The notes under the pieces: model-generated
Databases searched by the model: none
Seen by the model: only the letters and a program-made list of their open reading frames with translations
What the model was told of the DNA's origin: nothing
Source of the DNA: CAVYUC01 sp963816685
GTDB taxonomy: Bacteria; Bacteroidota; Bacteroidia; Bacteroidales; Prolixibacteraceae
DNA length: 64,000 bases
Direction of reading: 5' to 3'
Assembly (NCBI GenBank): GCA_963816685.1
Contig: CAWFMB010000028.1
Location: forward strand, 1 to 64,000
In this document: piece after piece, positions 1 through 9,650 of the stretch
How positions within the stretch are numbered: position 1 is the stretch's first letter
Layout of the letters: each line of letters begins with the position of its first letter
Position numbers and translations under genes: made by a program

Positions 1-453
1 ATTAAAAATGATAAATGATAAATGATAAATTAAAAGGAAAGATGACAGTGCGAAGGATTCGCCCCTTGGGGGACAGGGGTAGCGGGGGATTAGCGGGAGA
101 TATCATTTTTGCAACTATTAATCGTGATTGAATTACTGAAGGACTGAAGGACTGAATTCAAGGATAAATGATAAATTAAAAATGATAAATTAAAAGGAAA
201 GATGACAGTGCGAAGGATTCGCCCCTTGGGGGACAGGGGTAGCGAGGGATTGAATTCAAGGATAAATGATAAATTAAATGATAAATGATAAATTAAAAGG
301 AAAGATGACAGTGCGAAGGCTTCGCCCCTTGGGGGACAGGGGTAGCGAGGGATTGAATACAATTATAAATGAGAAATGATAAATTAAAAATGATAAATTA
401 AAAGGATAAGTGACAGTGCGAGGGTTTCGCCCTTTAGTGGCCAGGATAACGCG
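1..453. repeat. Four-copy interspersed repeat cluster with AT-rich linkers
   Basis: A unit of about 44 bp beginning GATGACAGTGCGAAGG and ending GACAGGGGTAGCG occurs at 41-84, 201-244, 304-347 and, more diverged, 410-453. Its core can fold (GCGAAGG.TTCGCC, and C-rich against G-rich). The copies are separated by 60-120 bp of low-complexity sequence built from ATGATAAATTAAA words. No convincing gene is present; a 90-codon minus-strand frame over the cluster only translates the repeat. Between 454 and 587 the only structure is a tandem 20-mer, TGTCCGGCTGAACAGACGGG, at 505-524 and 527-546. Confidence 0.8.
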
Positions 454-587
454 GGAGTTGGGAATATTCAGTCGCTGTGAACTATTCCTGTTCCTCCCTT
501 TGCTTGTCCGGCTGAACAGACGGGCCTGTCCGGCTGAACAGACGGGGGGAGGTTAGGTGGGGCTCCCTAACGGCTGCAGGCATTTAT

Positions 588-2531
588 CTAACTTTCTGAA
601 ACAACCAGATAATCTTTCGCCTTTACTGTCTCGTTTCCGTAAGAATAATCTTCATCACTAAAATTGACGATAATTTTTTTCCCTGACGAAAATTTCGTTT
701 CCTGCACCTGATGATCATTGGTTAGAAATTTATGCGAAAGCATTTCATCGTACTGAATCTGTTGGAGCCACGGCCCAAGGTTTTGATAACTTTCGATGAA
801 AGTTTGCCTGAACTTTTTCCACCGCGGACGGTCGAGGCACCAAAGCGGTGCAGTTCCGTACAACATGTCGAACAAATCTTTTTTCCACCAGATGGACGGC
901 ATGTTGTGGCTGTTGTCGTCCCAGCGCCAGGTGGTCACAATGGCTCCATGGTAAACCAGCTGGTACAGCGGTACACGTATTTTTTCATTGATCGCCCATT
1001 TCATATAATGTTCATCGGGAACATATTCGCCTACCATAATCGATGGATGCGACGGATTGTCCCATTCGCCCACGTAGTAAACCGAACCTTTTTTATTCCG
1101 GTCGGGTGACGAATACAACATGTGGTGCAGCGTTGTCATTCCATGGGCGTAGGCAACCGTTGGAACACCATAATCAGCTCCCCACTCCACTCCTACTATT
1201 GAATTGTATTTATCTGCAAAAAATTTGTTCATTTCGATTACAGTTTCTTTGTATTCAGTGCGGGTAAGGGGATTTTCCTTTCCGTAATCTTCAAATATTC
1301 CGCTTGCAAGATAGCCGTCGAGGAAAAACGATTCATGCGGATAAACTTCCATCTCGCGGTCGGTGCGTAATTCAGGAATAATGGATAAAACTGTTTTCGG
1401 ATTTGTATCGTAACCAAATCCTGAATAGTGATATTTTCCGTCTTTTTCTACAAGCGCTACCTTATGAAACAAACCGGGGAACCGAAACCGGTTCAGCCAT
1501 GTTCCCTCGCGGTTATCCGGGTCAATCTGACCGATTGTATCCTGCAAATGCACATCCCTGAACAGCTCATATACTCCTGACAAATAGCCCAGTTTTTTAA
1601 TTTCATTGTCGTAACCGGGTTCAGGATATGGCGGATGATTTGGGTTCCAGAGGATAAATGCCTTATCGATGCCTGATTTTTTCATTTCGCGGGCAAAACT
1701 CAACTCGCGGGCATCATCCCAGAGGTAGATATGCGGAGCGCCAATCATTTTTTCGATTGCAGGAAAATGCTTTTGTTTTTCATTCAAAGTTGGCGGGATG
1801 GGATTTTTTGCCCACACATAATCACGGTATTTCTTACACTGCGCCACATAACCGCCTTTATCGAAAAAGTGGTAAATGATTTTTCGTGCGTAGCCGAATT
1901 TTCCTTTTTGCGAAATCCAGAGCGGCCCGAATGAAATCAGCCCGTTGTAGCGTTTCACCCACACTTCAGCGTCATCGGGTGTATCGACTATTGTCATGTA
2001 ACCGGTTTGAAAAGCAGTATCGGTAATCCCCATCCACGGCATCGACAAACCGCGCATTGAATGCATAATCTGACGGCCAATTCCGTATTCTGTATCATCG
2101 GCACGAAGTAAAAAACCTTCGCTGTCGGTAAAAAGCAGGTAGTGATTTTTATCGGGTGTTTCAAATGCCGGCGGATAAGAGAGTTTTTCAAATTCAATAT
2201 TTTCACCGGCAACCAATTCCACTTCAAGTGCAGAAACAGGAGTCAGTCTGAAAATTACATCCAACTGATATTTACCTGATATTTTAACGTTCAGTACGTT
2301 TCCCTCCTGAACAACTTTATCCACCCTTAGATTTTCGGTTACAGCAGTTTGCTGCCAGGTTTTATTGCATCGTTTGTCGGTAACAGAAAGCAATGCGGTT
2401 TGGTCGTCAAAAACTACCACAAGATTGTTGTCTGTTAATTTCCACGTTTTTGAATTGGCACTGAATGAAAAGAACAGGATAAAGATTCCTGCCAATACAA
2501 TTATTTTTTGAATGAAAATATTTTTAATCAT
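588..2531 (-). CDS. Putative secreted glycoside hydrolase, GH101/GH129-like (DUF5696-type)
   Basis: A 647-residue protein with a hydrophobic signal sequence (residues about 5-27, ending FSANSKT). An N-terminal beta-rich domain (about 30-240) precedes a TIM-barrel-like part with motifs such as FILWNPNHPP, SFFLDGYLASG and VGVEWGADYG that supply candidate acidic catalytic residues. The end (PSIWWKKDLFDMLYGTAPLW, then VNFSDEDYSY) resembles endo-alpha-N-acetylgalactosaminidase-like enzymes and DUF5696 proteins. The exact family is my inference, not a firm match. It is the last gene of the minus-strand polysaccharide locus, 353 bp downstream of the beta-helix gene, so it may have its own promoter. 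A role in cleaving a glycosidic linkage of the target glycan in the periplasm is likely. Confidence 0.7.
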   Translation of the reverse strand: MIKNIFIQKIIVLAGIFILFFSFSANSKTWKLTDNNLVVVFDDQTALLSVTDKRCNKTWQQTAVTENLRVDKVVQEGNVLNVKISGKYQLDVIFRLTPVSALEVELVAGENIEFEKLSYPPAFETPDKNHYLLFTDSEGFLLRADDTEYGIGRQIMHSMRGLSMPWMGITDTAFQTGYMTIVDTPDDAEVWVKRYNGLISFGPLWISQKGKFGYARKIIYHFFDKGGYVAQCKKYRDYVWAKNPIPPTLNEKQKHFPAIEKMIGAPHIYLWDDARELSFAREMKKSGIDKAFILWNPNHPPYPEPGYDNEIKKLGYLSGVYELFRDVHLQDTIGQIDPDNREGTWLNRFRFPGLFHKVALVEKDGKYHYSGFGYDTNPKTVLSIIPELRTDREMEVYPHESFFLDGYLASGIFEDYGKENPLTRTEYKETVIEMNKFFADKYNSIVGVEWGADYGVPTVAYAHGMTTLHHMLYSSPDRNKKGSVYYVGEWDNPSHPSIMVGEYVPDEHYMKWAINEKIRVPLYQLVYHGAIVTTWRWDDNSHNMPSIWWKKDLFDMLYGTAPLWCLDRPRWKKFRQTFIESYQNLGPWLQQIQYDEMLSHKFLTNDHQVQETKFSSGKKIIVNFSDEDYSYGNETVKAKDYLVVSES

Positions 2532-2616
2532 GGTTTAACTGGTTTTAATATTCGTCCTAATAATAGAGTTATTTTAAATTATTGTACATGAATATCCGGT
2601 TAAAACTTTAAATTAT

Positions 2617-2677
2617 GGGCTAAAGCCCGCTTACACCTGGTTTTAACTAACCCCGGGATTAATCCCGGGGTTAGTTA
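2617..2677. repeat. Palindromic elements in a 353-bp intergenic gap
   Basis: The gap 2532-2884 has no gene. It holds a short palindrome GGGCTAAAGCCC (2617-2628) and a perfect 34-bp palindrome (2644-2677; half-site TAACTAACCCCGGGATT followed directly by its reverse complement). Neither has a following T-run, so they look more like REP-type intergenic repeats than terminators. Nothing else in the gap is recognisable. Confidence 0.65.
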
Positions 2678-2884
2678 TGGTCAATGGAGTAGCCGTGTAT
2701 CTCTTCACTCAGGTTTTTATTTTTCACCGGACAACAGTGTTTTACATTCTTTTACATTTAGTTAGAGTTATCCCCTTCCACTGCCCTCAGTCTGATCGTT
2801 AATTCTGAGCGTAGTCGAAGAGTGTCGTATAATAGTACCAATTCTTTTATTTCTCTTTTTAACAAATATATTCATTCTTTCGGT

Positions 2885-5354
2885 TTATTCGAACCTAAGA
2901 AAACCGGCCTGTTCCGTATTTGAACTGATTCCCTGTGTTCCTTCCCAGCAGTGCCAGTTTCCATATTCGTTGCACCAGGTGCTCAAATTGAAAGCAACTT
3001 CCAGGCCCGGTTCCGTTTGTATTCCAAGCAGGTGCAAAGGCACAGCCATTTCGGAATACCATCCGCCGCCTCTTCGTTTTGATTTGATAACAGATGAATA
3101 GCGTATTTCCTTTTCAAGTAACATGTTCACTTTCTCAGGAACATCCGAAATTTCAGGGCACATCAGCGTATCACCTGCAAAAAGGCGTATAACGAACTGA
3201 ACCGGATTTCCGTTGGGTGATTTACCTGCAATGGCCAATTCCAACCCGTCGTCTTTTTCCCAAATATTTCCTCTACTGATTTTGTCGGTATCAAACATTG
3301 TAACGATAGTTCCCAGATAAAGAAAGTTTTTATCGTATGAAAGCTTAACAAGGGTTGGTGCACCGCTTGCAGGCAAACGCGATGGTTCCCTGTTCAGCGT
3401 ATGGAATTCGCCCGGCCATTCTTCCATTCCGATTTCTCCGTCCATGACAGGAGGTTTTGAAACCTTCACCGCCACAGCCGGCCTGTTCATCCGTGCAGGT
3501 ATTTCAAAAGGTGGCATGGCTGAATCAATTGTAAATTCAGAGGATTCACCGGCAGTATTTCTGTTACTGAAAACGATATTGTCTTTCCATGTTTTAAATG
3601 CATTAGGCTGAACGATATTGATTTTACCTGGCGCAACCAGTGTGTTTCCTTCGAAAATGCAACCGGCAGACCGTTGAAATGAAATTGTCATATCCCCTTC
3701 AGTAATAAATGTATTGTTGCGGTAGGTTATCCCTGATACAATGTGGTTGTGGGTTGGCCGGCCCACTCCAATGGAAACATTATTTTCAACCAGGCAATTT
3801 TCTGCTCCTTCGTCAAAATAATAGGAACTTACGCCAAATCCCTGTCCCACTTCCACAATATCGCGAACAAGGTTTCCCCTCAAAATGCAATTTCTTACCG
3901 AGGTTCCGCTGCTGTAAATGGCTGCTCCGTCATGCAGTTCCTGCATCACCCGTGAAATGATGTTTTCCTCGATCAGGTTGTTGCTGCCGTATAAAATCAT
4001 TCCGCTGTAAGGGCCGTTGTAAATTTGATTCCTGCAGATGTGCATCTTTTCGGCAGTAACGTACAATGCACAGGAACCTGGAAAAAACAGACCAACATCA
4101 TGGATACGGTTATCGGAAATAAGCGATTCTGCCCCGGTAAAATTTAAATCCACAAGCGCCGGTATGATGGATAGAACAATCAGTAATCCTGCAGTTGGTC
4201 GCCTGGTTTGCAGAAATGCCAATACCTGCCGTATTGAATATTTCAAGGTTTTCGAGTATACAATTGCCGGCAAACTTCATGCTTACAGCACCTTCAAATG
4301 AACCGCCAGCCCACCCGGCCGATTTCAGCGGAATATTTGTAACCTGAATGGAAAGATTCCGCAGGGTAATATTTTTAACCGGCTCATCACTGGTTCCGGC
4401 AATTTGAATTACAGTTTCGAGGCGCGGGGCAATTACTTTTGCATTGTTCATATCCACATCTTTTGCAGGCCGGTAAACCACGCGCCCTGTTGTCCTGTCG
4501 AGGTACCATTGTCCGGGATGAGTCATTCCCTCGCGTGTATTGAAAACAACGTATTTTTTTACACCAAAAGCCCCCGGAGGATAAGTTGCAGGTTTGGTAA
4601 AAGTAAAACTGTGTTTAACCGTGTCATTTTGTGCAATCCCTACCATCGACTCGTCCCACATATGGTATATTCTGACTTCGGCATTCCGGATATCGAGAGT
4701 ATCCGGCAGGTCTTTTGGATTGTAAGCCATCTTTAATTTCTCTTCAGGCAATGGTTGCCGTTCCCAGTATCCGGCAACAGCAGGAAGCATTTTTACGTCC
4801 CATACCTGTTCATGAAGAAATGTTCCCGTTTCAGGAAAACGTGCCCGCTCTGCAAGTTTGCCATTAACCACCAGCGAACGAAAATCCCATGTTCCTTGTT
4901 TGACTTCCGGAAGTTCTGCATACCAGAATCCATCATCGCCCTGTTGCCAGTTTGTAATTTTTTGGCCCCCATAAATATTTACAGTTTCCGGCTGTTCTGC
5001 CTCCATCACAAATCCGCTGTCAACAGAATTTAGTTCAAACGGTTTTAAAAGAAAATAATCGCCTGGTAACACTACTATTTTCCTTGTACCTGCCCCGGTT
5101 TTACGTAATGAATTCCTTGCAGCTTCAAATGATTTGAATGGAAGGTTCCGGGATCCCGGATTCTCATCATTTCCTGCCGTGGAAACATAAACAACAGCTT
5201 GTTCGACATAATTATCTGTCTCCGAAATTTTATCTTCAAACTGTTCCTTCAGGATTGAACCGGAAAGCATTGTCATATTCGCCTCCGATTTTATAAAAAT
5301 GAAAATAAGAACAGGAATAAAAATGAATAACAGGTTTCGTTTTTTTATTTTCAT
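2885..5354 (-). pseudogene. Right-handed beta-helix protein with C-terminal CBM9-like domain, split by one frameshift
   Basis: Two overlapping frames form one gene. The first (5354 down to 4110) has a signal sequence (KKRNLLFIFIPVLIFIF), the typical opening VYVSTAGNDENPGSRNLPF of beta-helix polysaccharide lyase-like proteins, then helix repeats ending CSIHHTGACGFKF. The second (effective from about 4140 down to 2885) resumes at TGAESLISDNRIHDVG, finishes the helix and ends with a carbohydrate-binding family 9-like domain (VSKPPVMDGEIGMEEWPG onward). Removing one base from the A4 run at 4139-4142 (T4 on the coding strand) joins them into about 823 residues. It lies 12 bp downstream of GH26 in one transcription unit. 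It may be a true pseudogene or a sequence error. The intact product would bind or cleave polysaccharide in the periplasm or at the surface. Confidence 0.85.
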
Positions 5355-5366
5355 TTCATTGATTTT

Positions 5367-6416
5367 TTATTTTCTCAATTCAGTAAAAAGTGAATAGTTT
5401 ACTTCATCGCGGGTTACTATCCAGGGATCATTCATCAGTTCTTTTGCATATTTATTGCTTGTTATGGCCATTTTCACACCTGTCCAGTTGTGCCATACCA
5501 CAAAATACTTCATTTCGGGGTAATCTGATCGAATTTTATCAATATATTCCCGGTTATCAACTGTTCCGTCAGCCATTTTGGGAGGCTTTCCATACTCAGC
5601 GATTCCCATTGGTTTTCCTAATTTTCTGAGCGTTTCATAATCAGGTATGGAAAGATTTTCCTTGTACGATGTTGGTGCAACTATATCTACATAGTTATCG
5701 CCCGGATAATGATAATCCACAGGTTTTGTCCATTTCGGATCGTAATGTTCATTTGGTGAATAAACCCAAAGCAGATTGTTCAGCCCTTTTGTGTTTGTAA
5801 AGAAATTGTACAAATTTCTCCAATGCGTTTTATATGGCTCCGGATTTTCAGGATTTTGTGTGAGCCAGCTCCCGAACCAAAACCAGTTGTTGTTCATTTC
5901 CTGCATGGGCCGGAACAAGACAACCACTCCTGAATCCTGCAACTCTTTCAGCGCATTGCCTATTACATCGAGCCTGGTTATCCAGCCGGCGCGTTCAAAC
6001 AAAGTGCCCAAGTCAATTGGATCGTCCTTTACCCGTGTATCCCCGCCGTTGGGATGCCTGGCTGTCCAGTTGATGGTGACCAGCCCTCCTTTTTTCCAGT
6101 GGTCGACCAGCTTAAGATTTGTTTGATGCAGTTCTTCCTTTGTGAATATTTTGGCGTATTCATAATCCACTGCAAGCATCGATGGATATTTCCCTGCAGA
6201 TTTTTGCAGACCTTCATAAAGCTCCCCGTAACCATATTCATCAATCTGATTGCCGTGATAACAATTTTGCCCGACCAGTACACGATTTTCTTTCCCGCCA
6301 AGGTTTTTAATGTAGTTGTAAACTGCTTTGCAATTTTGGGTAGCATTTGGATTTACCTGGCCAACGGCAACACAGGTAATTAAAAACAGCATACTGCTTA
6401 TGATTATTCTTTTCAT
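5367..6416 (-). CDS. Glycoside hydrolase family 26 (beta-mannanase/xylanase-type)
   Basis: A 349-residue enzyme with a signal peptide (residues 1-19, ending CVAVGQ). Family 26 signatures are clear: RPMQEMNNNWFWFG carries the acid/base Glu (E173), and GIAEYGK carries the nucleophile (E274). The length is normal for a single-domain GH26. Known members cleave beta-1,4-mannan, beta-1,3-xylan or mixed beta-glucan; which applies here cannot be read from the sequence. No lipobox is evident, so the protein is probably periplasmic. It sits 12 bp from the enolase-superfamily gene upstream and 12 bp from the beta-helix gene downstream, so the three form an operon segment of the polysaccharide locus. Confidence 0.9.
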   Translation of the reverse strand: MKRIIISSMLFLITCVAVGQVNPNATQNCKAVYNYIKNLGGKENRVLVGQNCYHGNQIDEYGYGELYEGLQKSAGKYPSMLAVDYEYAKIFTKEELHQTNLKLVDHWKKGGLVTINWTARHPNGGDTRVKDDPIDLGTLFERAGWITRLDVIGNALKELQDSGVVVLFRPMQEMNNNWFWFGSWLTQNPENPEPYKTHWRNLYNFFTNTKGLNNLLWVYSPNEHYDPKWTKPVDYHYPGDNYVDIVAPTSYKENLSIPDYETLRKLGKPMGIAEYGKPPKMADGTVDNREYIDKIRSDYPEMKYFVVWHNWTGVKMAITSNKYAKELMNDPWIVTRDEVNYSLFTELRK

Positions 6417-6428
6417 AAAGAACTTTTT

Positions 6429-7721
6429 TCAGGTAAAACTTATTTTTTCCTTTTTTTCAATTTTCGATACATCCCACTCAATACCAAAACCAGGTCTGTT
6501 GCTTAATGCAATCGTTCCGTTTACAGTAACCGGAGGATTTTTTTCAAAGAAATGCTTCTGAAAGCCCGTGGTATCCATGATATTCATCAGATATTCCCCG
6601 TAAGGGCATACCGCAGGAGATTGCGACGCAATTACATGCATGGCGGCATGAAGACCATGACCATGGGGAATTACTTTCACACCAAATGCAGAAGCCAAAT
6701 TGCAGATTTTAACGAGTTCGCTAACTCCTCCACACCATTCCGGGTCTGCCTGAATTACTGAAAGCGAATGATTTTTTAAAAAGCCCAGCACTTCCCAGCG
6801 GTTGTAAATATGTTCGCCTGTAGCAATTGGAATAGTTGTTTCAGCAGCCAGTTTTTCATACAATTCAAGTTGATTTGTCATAAATGGTTCTTCCAGCCAA
6901 CCGATGCGGTATTGTTCTACTTCGCGCGCCCAGTCCAGTGTGTAATCCAAATCCCAGCCGTTAAAAGCATCAAACATCAGATTTGTTTCGTCTCCCAGTG
7001 TCTCCCGTAAAACACGAACCAATTCAACATTTTTCTTCAATCCGGCGGCTCCCTGTCCTACACCATACCGGGGAAACCACTTTTGATGCTTGTATCCCTG
7101 ATCCTGAATCAGTTTACATCTCTCTTTGACCATTTCGGGTTCCATTGAATACCCAAGGCAACTTGCATAATATTCCACCTTATCTCTTGTTGGCCCTCCA
7201 AGCAACTGATACACGGGAGCATTATAATATCTTCCGCGTAAATCCCACAAAGCATTATCCACTGCACTCAAAGCCATCATATACAATCCAGCCCGGGAAT
7301 GACGGTACATCCTGTATAACTGATCCCAATTGGTTTCAACTGCAAGTGCATCCCTGCCAATCAACTGACTTTTTAAATGCCGTTCAACAATTGCAGCGGT
7401 ATCAAAGTCAACGGGGCCGTACAGACCTTCCGGGCCATCATTTGTAATTATCTTCAGATACAATGCCCCGGTAGCTTGCAATCCTTTTTCTTCCTTCGAT
7501 GGTTTTGACGGACCATACCCTTCGTAGACATGCACCGGATTCGATTGAATCCATCCTACAAATCCTTCATTTGGTCCCCTGGTTCCAGAAAGATTCCAAA
7601 ACTCAATTCCGGCAATGGTTGTATTTCTGTTTTGAGATTGTATTGCTCCTGTTGTAAATGCAGGCGCTAATGACGTTGCTCCTATCGCAGCTGTTGTACA
7701 GAAAAATTTTCTCCGGTTCAT
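6429..7721 (-). CDS. Enolase-superfamily sugar-acid dehydratase/racemase, Tat-type export signal
   Basis: A 430-residue member of the mandelate racemase/muconate-lactonizing group. Metal ligands are D251 (MFDAFNGW), E277 (WLEEPF) and E303 (TGEH), with the 26/26 spacing of mandelate racemase. The catalytic dyad H353 (IPHGHG) and D326 (QADPEW) is present, so the enzyme should be active. The N-terminus MNRRKFFCTTAAIGATSLAP looks like a twin-arginine-type signal (NRRKFF), suggesting folding before export. The family abstracts a proton alpha to a carboxylate, so a uronic or aldonic acid is the expected substrate, for example a fuconate- or galactonate-like acid. The substrate is not determined. 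It is in an operon with GH26. Confidence 0.88.
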   Translation of the reverse strand: MNRRKFFCTTAAIGATSLAPAFTTGAIQSQNRNTTIAGIEFWNLSGTRGPNEGFVGWIQSNPVHVYEGYGPSKPSKEEKGLQATGALYLKIITNDGPEGLYGPVDFDTAAIVERHLKSQLIGRDALAVETNWDQLYRMYRHSRAGLYMMALSAVDNALWDLRGRYYNAPVYQLLGGPTRDKVEYYASCLGYSMEPEMVKERCKLIQDQGYKHQKWFPRYGVGQGAAGLKKNVELVRVLRETLGDETNLMFDAFNGWDLDYTLDWAREVEQYRIGWLEEPFMTNQLELYEKLAAETTIPIATGEHIYNRWEVLGFLKNHSLSVIQADPEWCGGVSELVKICNLASAFGVKVIPHGHGLHAAMHVIASQSPAVCPYGEYLMNIMDTTGFQKHFFEKNPPVTVNGTIALSNRPGFGIEWDVSKIEKKEKISFT

Positions 7722-7961
7722 ATTGGCTTAGATTATTTTCAATAGAATATAATTACGTTAATGTTTTGTATTTCAATGAAACATTTTGCCTGTAATAATA
7801 TCCGGTTTTCAATACCCGTGGAACCCGCATGATTAAATTATTCATTCCCGTTTGTGGTCGCCAGACAATGCTCCTTTCAGTAAAATTATTCATTTAACCC
7901 AATCCTGCAAATTCATCCAATGGCGTAATAATTCAGGCTGATAAAATCTATTTATCCTGAT

Positions 7962-9587
7962 CTATTCTTGAATTATAATTTTTTCAACAAATAAATATTC
8001 GTTATTCCAGACTCTGAAAAGGTACAATCCTTCCTTTATATTTTCCACACCGAGTGTTTGATAATCAGTTTCATGATTTAATTTTCCGGTTAAAACTGAC
8101 TTGCCTGTCAAATTTATCAGCGAGTAATTCAATTCTGAATGAAACATTTTGCCGGAAAAATCAATTGTAATTCTGTCAGTTGCCGGATTCGGGTATATCC
8201 GGATTTGATGCTTTCCCGGCAAGGCAACTGCGCTGCTGATTATTTCCTCCTTAAACTCGTAAGCGCCTATATCAGGAACTCCGCCGGATAATCTTGAAAT
8301 ACCGTTGATGTCAGTTTCACTAAATAACCCTTCGGCTTTTGTTCCTGCATTTCGTGCCGGACTGTTTTCTTTCAGGTGTAAATCAGGATCAGATAAATCT
8401 GAATCAATAAATTCAGGATTCTGACCAACGATATCGGTCTCATTTGTAAATCCGATTTTGGAAGATGAAGCATTATAAATCAGGTTGTTTCCAAAAGTGA
8501 TATTATTGGGTGCCTGGTAACGCAGGTTTGCATTCTGGCCGTCGCGGGCGTAAATAATATTATTGAAAATACGGATATTGGAAGCATTCTGCACCGTAAT
8601 TTCACCATCTGAAATTTCGGGGCTTTTACAATTAAAATAGCTTGTATTGCTGATGATGTCAACATTCGCACTTTTGTACACATGAATTCCACGGCCGCCA
8701 TTGTCGTAAACCACGTTGTTTTCGATTAATGTTTTGCCCGAATATGCAGGAAAAGACATGCCTTCATTGGTTTCAGAATCGATAATAATTCCGTTGCCAT
8801 CGTATATTTTGCATGGCCCTACCCAGGGAACAAAAAGCTGGTTTCCAAAGAGTATATTATTACGGATGATCATTGAATATTCCATTTCGCTATGCTCGTC
8901 GTAATTCCACGAATTTAAATTTGAAATTCCGCTGGCACCGTAAATGGTGTACCAGCAATTGTTGTATATGAGGTTGTTTTCGAACCGGAGATAATCTGCT
9001 TCCAGTCCGGCAATACCGCCGCCCCCGCATTCAAAAATTTCGCAGTTTGAAACTGTAATGTGGTGAATGTGCTTTCCATTTGTTCTGCCTTCCAAAGCGA
9101 TTCCGTTACCATTAAACTTCGGGTCAGTCGAGCCTCCCGGGTTCAGGCAACTTCCCGGCTGATTAAGCGCTTCCTCCAGCGTTAAATTCTGGTTGTATCC
9201 CTGAATTGTTAAGCCGTTAATGACGATGTCGTGCGCCCCTTCGGCAACATGTATTCCGGCCCATTTGTATTCGTTTAGTTTAAGCAATGGTTTATGTCCG
9301 GGGAAGTTGGTCAATACGATTGGCTTTTCCCTTGTTCCCGATGCCCGTAACGCAAGTATGGCAAACTGGTTGCCTCCAGTGTACGTTCCGTTCATCACAA
9401 AAACAGTATCGCCGGGTTGCAGAAAAGTAGTGTTCCATGAAAACCAGTCCAAAGACTTTTTAGGTTTGTCAACCGACTGTCCATTGTTTGCATTGTTACC
9501 AGATTCGGAATTCACGTAGTAATTTTTGGCATAACTGGTACTCCATCCCAATACAATTGCAATAAACACAAGTAAAATTTTCTTCAT
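7962..9587 (-). CDS. Secreted right-handed beta-helix protein with type IX sorting domain
   Basis: A 541-residue protein with a signal peptide (residues 1-20, ending STSYAKN) and the beta-helix opening YYVNSESGNNANNGQ. Parallel beta-helix repeats run from about 90 to 420 (NGLTIQGYN, ISNTSYFNC, RIFNNIIY patterns). It carries a DIGAYEF-type end-of-helix motif and a C-terminal type A T9SS domain from about 460 (IRIYPNPATDRITIDF, then GLYLFRVW and VEKIII). It should cross the outer membrane by the Por system and be released or surface-anchored. Homologues include polysaccharide lyases and binding proteins; no specific lyase residues could be assigned. It lies 63 bp downstream of the fucosidase. 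The following 240-bp gap (7722-7961) has no recognised feature. Confidence 0.85.
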   Translation of the reverse strand: MKKILLVFIAIVLGWSTSYAKNYYVNSESGNNANNGQSVDKPKKSLDWFSWNTTFLQPGDTVFVMNGTYTGGNQFAILALRASGTREKPIVLTNFPGHKPLLKLNEYKWAGIHVAEGAHDIVINGLTIQGYNQNLTLEEALNQPGSCLNPGGSTDPKFNGNGIALEGRTNGKHIHHITVSNCEIFECGGGGIAGLEADYLRFENNLIYNNCWYTIYGASGISNLNSWNYDEHSEMEYSMIIRNNILFGNQLFVPWVGPCKIYDGNGIIIDSETNEGMSFPAYSGKTLIENNVVYDNGGRGIHVYKSANVDIISNTSYFNCKSPEISDGEITVQNASNIRIFNNIIYARDGQNANLRYQAPNNITFGNNLIYNASSSKIGFTNETDIVGQNPEFIDSDLSDPDLHLKENSPARNAGTKAEGLFSETDINGISRLSGGVPDIGAYEFKEEIISSAVALPGKHQIRIYPNPATDRITIDFSGKMFHSELNYSLINLTGKSVLTGKLNHETDYQTLGVENIKEGLYLFRVWNNEYLFVEKIIIQE

Positions 9588-9650
9588 AACTGTATTTTTT
9601 ATTTGACCTTTTAGAGCCGTTCATTTATTGTACAAATTCACAATTCAACG

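Noticed and set aside
90..362. 90-codon minus-strand frame over the first repeat cluster
   Set aside because: It only translates the repeat units and their AT-rich linkers.
2644..2677. Perfect 34-bp palindrome considered as a terminator
   Set aside because: No T-run follows on either strand and it lies over 200 bp from the nearest gene end, so a REP-type repeat is more likely.
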